This document shows positions 60,037-64,000 of a DNA stretch of 64,000 nt, one piece after another (position 1 is the first letter of the stretch; each line of letters opens with the position of its first letter). Both the position numbers and the translations under genes were made by a program. The notes below the pieces were generated by a model. It searched no databases and was not told the DNA's origin. It was given only the letters and a program-made list of their open reading frames with translations. The DNA comes from an uncultured Bacteroidales bacterium (GTDB lineage: Bacteria > Bacteroidota > Bacteroidia > Bacteroidales > Paludibacteraceae): positions 52,815 through 116,814 of the forward strand of contig ONUF01000004.1 of assembly GCA_900321005.1 (NCBI GenBank), written 5' to 3'.

Positions 60037-61557
60037 ATGAAGAAGATTTTTTCACTAATAGTTTTATTGGCCAGCATTTTAGTGGTTAATGCGGCCGTAG
60101 TTGAAGGAGAATGTGGTACTGGTCTCACATGGTCACTCGACACACAAGATAGTACTCTTACAATATCTGGCGCGGGTGCTATGGATGACTATTATTCATA
60201 TAAGAAGTCGCCTTGGGACTATTATTATTCTTATATTGCATACTTATCATTGCCTGAAGGTCTAACAAAAATAGGTAGCCGTGCTTTCTTTGCTTGCAGA
60301 AATTTGAAGTCCGTTTCATTCCCGAATAGTCTAGTCTCTATAGGAAGTGAATCCTTCAAGGGGTGTTCTAAATTGACCAGTGTTTCTTTTGGTACTAGCT
60401 TTGGGTCTATAGGATCACATGCTTTTGATAAGTGTGTAGAATTAGTTAATTTAACAAATTCAAATTATATTAAGGGTATTGGTAGTTACGCTTTTTCGGA
60501 ATGTACAAAGTTAACTACCATTGACATGTCTGGAGTCACAGGCATTGCAGACTATGCCTTTAATAAGTGCACTAGTCTCACAGGAATTGAGCTACCAGAT
60601 GGCCTAATCAATATCGGAAGCAATGCTTTTTATGAGTGCACAGGTCTCACGTCTATAGTTATTCCGAACAACGTTACAAATCTTGGTTCTGCTGCTTTTG
60701 CTATGTGTACCAATTTGACATCCGCGACTCTTCCTAATACCATTTTAGATGTGCCGGAAGCTTTATTCACGAGTTGCAGAAGCTTGATAAGTATAGTCAT
60801 TCCTAATAGTGCGAGGAGCATTGGAAGTAATGCATTTGCAGGATGCTCTGATTTGGCTGACGTGACGTTAGGAGAGAATATTCTTTATTTGTATGATTAT
60901 GCTTTCTATAATTGTAAGAATTTGACCTCGATCGTAATTCCGGAGAAAGTATACTCTATTTCTAGTACGGCTTTTAAGGATTGTAAGAATATAGTATCTA
61001 TAACATGGAATGCTAAACATGCTGCAAACGCACAGTATACGTACCCTCAATTTGGCGGTGATAAAACTGCTGTTACTTCTTTTATTTTTGGGGATAAAGT
61101 TGAGCATGTTCCTGGTTCTCTATGTTATGGAATGTCTCAACTGCATTCTATCTCTATTCCAGATAGTGTGACAAGCATTGGTGATTATGCTTTTTCGGGC
61201 ACTCATTTGTACACAGTTTCTATTGGGAGTAGCATTGCAACACTTGGGAGTTCTTGTTTCCCCAATACGGTCACTCAACTGACTGTGAAAGCGGTTGATC
61301 CTGCTTCGGGAGGAATTGGGTGCGGAATAAATCCCGCAATATGCACGTTATATGTGCCGCAGGAAAGCGTTGAGGTATATTCCAATACGCTATGGTGGGA
61401 GGACTTTTTTGACATCCAACCAATCCCTAATTCCGGCACAGGTATTGATGATGTTTCGCAAGATAATTCCAAGGTCATCAAGTTCGTCCGTGACGGAAAA
61501 TTACTAATCGAGAGAGACGGATTTGTCTTCAATGCTTTAGGAATACCAATTCGATAA
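60037..61557 (+). CDS. BspA-type leucine-rich repeat surface protein
   Basis: At 506 residues. A signal peptide (MKKIFSLIVLLASILVVNAA) is followed by about 15 LRR_5 repeats of the form F-x-x-C-x-x-L-x-x-I-x-x-P-x-x-V-x-x-I-G, such as ALPDGL-like LPDGLINIGSNAFYECTGLT. The last 25 residues (VRDGKLLIERDGFVFNALG) resemble the tail of the glycan-binding protein at 28413. BspA-type proteins stick to host or bacterial surfaces. The base composition is richer in A and T than in neighbouring host genes, which may indicate recent acquisition. Confidence 0.85.
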   Translation: MKKIFSLIVLLASILVVNAAVVEGECGTGLTWSLDTQDSTLTISGAGAMDDYYSYKKSPWDYYYSYIAYLSLPEGLTKIGSRAFFACRNLKSVSFPNSLVSIGSESFKGCSKLTSVSFGTSFGSIGSHAFDKCVELVNLTNSNYIKGIGSYAFSECTKLTTIDMSGVTGIADYAFNKCTSLTGIELPDGLINIGSNAFYECTGLTSIVIPNNVTNLGSAAFAMCTNLTSATLPNTILDVPEALFTSCRSLISIVIPNSARSIGSNAFAGCSDLADVTLGENILYLYDYAFYNCKNLTSIVIPEKVYSISSTAFKDCKNIVSITWNAKHAANAQYTYPQFGGDKTAVTSFIFGDKVEHVPGSLCYGMSQLHSISIPDSVTSIGDYAFSGTHLYTVSIGSSIATLGSSCFPNTVTQLTVKAVDPASGGIGCGINPAICTLYVPQESVEVYSNTLWWEDFFDIQPIPNSGTGIDDVSQDNSKVIKFVRDGKLLIERDGFVFNALGIPIR

Positions 61558-61579
61558 TTATTCTATAATAATGATAGCG

Positions 61580-61613
61580 AGTAGCCACTAAATCAAGTGG
61601 TTACTTGTTTTTT
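61580..61613 (+). terminator. Terminator after the LRR gene
   Basis: AGTAGCCACT pairs with AGTGGTTACT (one G-T pair) and is followed by a T run. Confidence 0.85.
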
Positions 61614-61662
61614 ATTCTTATTTTTTGACGAAAAAGTTTTTCGCATTTTTTTTATTTCATAC

Positions 61663-61693
61663 TTGTACGGATAGTTGAAAGGCAGTAATTTTG
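61663..61693 (+). promoter_or_regulatory. Promoter of the 132-residue gene
   Basis: TTG (61663-61665), 20 bases, TAATTTTG (61686-61693), 19 bases before the start codon. Confidence 0.75.
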
Positions 61694-61712
61694 CCACAAA
61701 AACTAAAATTTT

Positions 61713-62111
61713 ATGACAATGAGTACTATTTTGAAATTAAGTGACGCACTTGAAGTGCTTAGTAAAGTTTGTAAGACGGCAGAGTCCGTTCATTCACCTG
61801 TATGTGTTCAAAATCGTGGTCAATGGAACAATCTTAATCACATTGAGATTTTTAACTTTAGTGGCCATCTGGTTAAAAATGTGGCCATTCGAATTATGGA
61901 TTTGCCTGATGATTGCTGGTGGGAGAACCCTGGCAATTCGGATAGACAAGTCTTAATCATTTCCTACCTTGAGCCAAGAAATCATACGGAGCATGAATTA
62001 ATGTACGCCTATTGTGGTTGTGACATGGATGTACAGTTGCATATATCTTGGGAAGATTGGCTTGGAATCAAGCATTCCGACACCAAATACCTACATTTAA
62101 AAGGGTTGTGA
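61713..62111 (+). CDS. Small protein, unknown function
   Basis: At 132 residues with no signal or membrane segment. It contains a helical N-terminus and a Trp/His/Asp-rich C-terminal half (MYAYCGCDMDVQLHISWEDW, about 98-117). It is flanked by its own promoter and terminator and so is a single-gene unit. I do not recognise a family. Like the LRR gene, its sequence is A and T rich. Confidence 0.6.
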   Translation: MTMSTILKLSDALEVLSKVCKTAESVHSPVCVQNRGQWNNLNHIEIFNFSGHLVKNVAIRIMDLPDDCWWENPGNSDRQVLIISYLEPRNHTEHELMYAYCGCDMDVQLHISWEDWLGIKHSDTKYLHLKGL

Positions 62112-62128
62112 TGTTGAACATCTGTATG

Positions 62129-62157
62129 CGCCCGAGCCAACCCCTCGGGCGTTTTTA
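62129..62157 (+). terminator. Terminator after the small gene
   Basis: CGCCCGAG pairs with CTCGGGCG and is followed by TTTTT. Confidence 0.9.
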
Positions 62158-62185
62158 TTTTTCTTCCATTTTCTTCCTCCAATAT

Positions 62186-62216
62186 TTGCATATGTGGGAT
62201 TTTTGTTGTACCTTTG
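62186..62216 (+). promoter_or_regulatory. Promoter of the 115-residue gene
   Basis: TTG (62186-62188), 20 bases, TACCTTTG (62209-62216). The leader behind it is about 160 bases long and carries an 11-bp array. Confidence 0.8.
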
Positions 62217-62238
62217 CACCGTTTTTGTTGGGGCGGAA

Positions 62239-62282
62239 CGACGGTCAAACGACGGTTAAGCGACAGTCGAGCGACAGTCAAA
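62239..62282. repeat. 11-bp tandem array in a leader, 4 copies
   Basis: CGACGGTCAAA, CGACGGTTAAG, CGACAGTCGAG and CGACAGTCAAA follow with a strict 11-bp period, just downstream of the promoter. Confidence 0.9.
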
Positions 62283-62375
62283 GCCAAGGTAAGACCTCTG
62301 TCTAACCCCAAACGAGCCCAAATTTATATACAATACTATATTATATATATAATACATTTAAAAATCATCTTTTTT

Positions 62376-62723
62376 ATGTCAGAAATCAAAACATCATCAG
62401 GCATTGATGAAATCCGCGGCAAAACCGATGGCCGTAGTAGGGGCTATTTTTACATGCGAAATGGCAAACAATTCTATCGCGAGCGTGACGAAGACTATCA
62501 AAAGAATCAGTCTCCGCGCCAGAAATGGAACTCTGCTGCCTTTAAATATGCCAATTCCCAACTCAAACTCCTAACCTCTCCGGAAGCCAAGGCGCAACTG
62601 GCTGCCGACTTCGAAGCTGCGAACCACATCGCCTCTAACGGTAAGACCTACACCACTGTCCGTTCGTGGAAATATAATTCACTCATTCACGATTATAAAC
62701 AAGCGCACCCCTTTGTGCAATAA
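62376..62723 (+). CDS. Small basic protein, unknown function
   Basis: The ATG at 62376 (MSEIKTSSGIDEIRGKTDGR) gives 115 residues; earlier in-frame codons would run through the array and a run of T. It is basic and helical in the middle with WNSAAFKYANSQLKLLTSPE (about 50-69) and an YFYMRNGKQFYRERDEDY segment (about 24-41). No domain is recognised. It resembles small proteins common in gut Bacteroidales with no assigned role. Confidence 0.6.
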   Translation: MSEIKTSSGIDEIRGKTDGRSRGYFYMRNGKQFYRERDEDYQKNQSPRQKWNSAAFKYANSQLKLLTSPEAKAQLAADFEAANHIASNGKTYTTVRSWKYNSLIHDYKQAHPFVQ

Positions 62724-62747
62724 AATTAGTTTTTTTCGTATTTTTAT

Positions 62748-62790
62748 TTGCATATGTCAAAAAAATGTTGTACCTTTGCAGTCGCAAAGG
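62748..62790 (+). promoter_or_regulatory. Promoter with start-point palindrome before the membrane protein
   Basis: TTG (62748-62750), 20 bases, TACCTTTG (62771-62778). CCTTTGC and GCAAAGG (62773-62790) are perfect 7-bp arms around AGTC, identical to the gdhA promoter. Confidence 0.85.
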
Positions 62791-62792
62791 TC

Positions 62793-62824
62793 TTTAACTC
62801 TTTAACTCGTTAATTCTTTAACTC
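62793..62824. repeat. Octamer array in a leader, 4 copies
   Basis: TTTAACTC, TTTAACTC, GTTAATTC and TTTAACTC form an 8-bp array that lies between the promoter and the start codon. Confidence 0.9.
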
Positions 62825-62841
62825 TTTAAATAATAACGCTT

Positions 62842-63579
62842 ATGAACAAGAAAATCAACATCATGGCTACCCTCAAGGACGGTGTAGCTATCGCAGGCTT
62901 GAATTTCCTCAGCCTTATTCTCGTTACGCTGCTGTACCTCGTTACGATCTGGATCCCGTATCTGAACGTAGGTACCACGATCGCTATGTCTTCTCTGCCC
63001 GCAGAGTTGGCAAAGGGCAACATGATCAACCCGCTCTTTATCTTCGAGTCGAAGTATCGCCGTAACATGGGTGAGTTCTTTATCCTCATGGCCCTCATGA
63101 CCGGTGCTATCAGTGTCGGCTTCATGTTCATGGGTATCCCGGGCCTCGTGATCTCTATCGCTTGGAACTATGCGACTGTGCTCTTTGTGGACAAGAATAT
63201 GTCTGCCCTCGACGCGCTGCGCGAGTCCAACCGTATCACCTATGGTAACAAATGGCGTATCTTCGGTGCGGAGTTCCTGATTGCTTTCGCGCTGGGTATC
63301 GTTGTCGCTATCATCGGTGGTATCTTCGGCATCGGTAATATAGGCTGGCTCGAGGCTATCGGTACGATCATCAACGTGATCCTCGTGATCTTCATCGTTC
63401 CCGCTATCTTCGGTGTGGACGCTTCTATCTACCGTCAGCTCACTTCCGGTGAGATCCTTGGCGCAGAGGAAGAACCCGCTGCTCCGGCTCCGGCACCTGC
63501 TCCCGCTCCTGAAGCTCCGAAAGCCGAGGAAGCTCCGAAACCCAAAGCTCCGCGTGCTAAAAAGCCGAAAGCTGAATAA
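62842..63579 (+). CDS. Membrane protein with Pro/Ala/Lys-rich tail
   Basis: At 245 residues with about four hydrophobic segments (about 15-40, 78-103, 142-165, 176-197) and a region like the large integral-membrane family near DUF975 (ALDALRESNRITYGNKWRIF, about 121-140). The last 45 residues are a Pro-Ala and Lys-rich tail (APAPAPAPAPEAPKAEEAPK). No enzymatic motif is visible. It may shape or link the membrane, but the function is unknown. Confidence 0.55.
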   Translation: MNKKINIMATLKDGVAIAGLNFLSLILVTLLYLVTIWIPYLNVGTTIAMSSLPAELAKGNMINPLFIFESKYRRNMGEFFILMALMTGAISVGFMFMGIPGLVISIAWNYATVLFVDKNMSALDALRESNRITYGNKWRIFGAEFLIAFALGIVVAIIGGIFGIGNIGWLEAIGTIINVILVIFIVPAIFGVDASIYRQLTSGEILGAEEEPAAPAPAPAPAPEAPKAEEAPKPKAPRAKKPKAE

Positions 63580-63644
63580 GCTTACACGCGTATAGGCGCG
63601 CACGCGCACGTTCCTTATAATAGCGTGTATGCGTACGTAAAAAT

Positions 63645-63675
63645 GCCTCTTTCTTCGCGAAAGGGGCTTTTTTTT
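63645..63675 (+). terminator. Terminator before the rRNA operon
   Basis: GCCTCTTTC pairs with GAAAGGGGC (one T-G pair) and is followed by a run of T. The upstream stretch 63583-63610 alternates purine and pyrimidine (CGCGCACGCGCACG). Confidence 0.85.
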
Positions 63676-63780
63676 AGCAAATCGCCCAAAATGTTCAAAA
63701 AAACGCAAAAATTAAAAGTGCTGATAATCAGGCACTTACAAAGAAAGTGCATTTTTTCTTGCATTTTTTTGCAAAAATAT

Positions 63781-63811
63781 TTGGTCAGTTCAAAAATTTG
63801 TAGTACTTTTG
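63781..63811 (+). promoter_or_regulatory. Ribosomal RNA promoter
   Basis: TTG (63781-63783), 20 bases, TACTTTTG (63804-63811). It lies about 150 bases upstream of 16S rRNA; the leader has no gene. Confidence 0.8.
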
Positions 63812-63962
63812 CATCCGCTTTCGCCCAAAAATTGGACGGGGGTAAAAATGATCTTTGAAAGATTGTCTATTATAACAAGATGTAGTACAAGAACTGAAAT
63901 AGGTTCCCGAAAAAATTCTACACTTGATAAATCGATTATTCTGAGCTATCTTATAATTTCTT

Positions 63963-64000
63963 TTACAACGAAGAGTTTGATCCTGGCTCAGGATGAACGC
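63963..64000 (+). rRNA. rrs: 16S ribosomal RNA, 5' end only
   Basis: AGAGTTTGATCCTGGCTCAG (63972 onward) followed by GATGAACGC is the conserved start of bacterial 16S rRNA. Only the first bases are present. The exact 5' end is estimated from the typical distance before AGAGTTTG. Confidence 0.97.

Noticed and set aside
59535-60089. Open frames in the region after dnaK
   Set aside because: They run through terminator, palindromes and promoter and are rich in Phe and Cys, as expected from T-rich noncoding DNA.

Overview
The window is a piece of a Bacteroidales (Bacteroidota) chromosome. The evidence is a SusC/SusD pair, a C-terminal sorting domain of the type IX secretion kind, promoters of the Bacteroidota form (TTTG, 19-20 nt, TAnnTTTG) in front of almost every transcription unit, and a 16S rRNA gene starting at the right edge. 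No species can be named from the sequence alone.

Region 1, about 1 to 20354: a prophage whose left end lies outside the window. Two modules diverge from a control region at 15078-15302. The leftward module runs scaffold, major capsid protein, connector proteins, portal, fibre-like proteins, a diversity-generating retroelement (DGR), holin, spanin-like protein, cell-wall-active protein, RusA resolvase and an unfinished gene. The rightward module carries a small protein, a rhomboid-type membrane protease, the large terminase, two unknowns, a 3'-phosphatase-like HAD protein and a Gp49-family protein, and ends at a strong terminator. No tape-measure gene is visible, which fits a short-tailed virion. 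No integrase is in view. The DGR is the main discovery. A 95-bp template (4066-4160) and a variable copy (6119-6213) differ at 17 positions, and every one is an adenine of the template on the coding strand. The variable copy lies near the N-terminus (residues 127-157) of a 718-residue protein that looks like a beta-helix tail fibre, not at the C-terminus of a lectin-type protein.

Region 2, 20355-29860: a possible small RNA, arrays of 11-bp repeats, then a rightward sugar-uptake operon (MFS symporter, lipoprotein, SusC, SusD, a SusE/F-like glycan-binding protein). Region 3, 29886-34565: a leftward galactose operon (GH2 beta-galactosidase, aldose 1-epimerase, galactokinase). Region 4, 34726-57390: a membrane protein, a hemolysin III family protein, a large secreted Ig-like protein, a DUF3078 protein, ZapB-like/ZapA/RNase Y, TrmN6, an ArsG/DsbD-like permease, a sensor kinase, a TonB-linked barrel, GdhA, then Kbl-Tdh for threonine breakdown, an M16 protease and Era. 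Region 5, 57394-64000: DnaK, a palindrome-rich spacer, a leucine-rich-repeat surface protein, three small or membrane proteins, and the rRNA promoter with the first bases of 16S rRNA.

Two chromosome-wide patterns stand out. First, many short tandem arrays with 7-, 8- or 11-bp periods lie both between genes and in frame inside conserved enzymes (galK, galM, GH2, trmN6, era and others), and I saw none in the prophage. Second, several promoters carry an inverted repeat overlapping the -7 box and start point, whose two arms change together from promoter to promoter.
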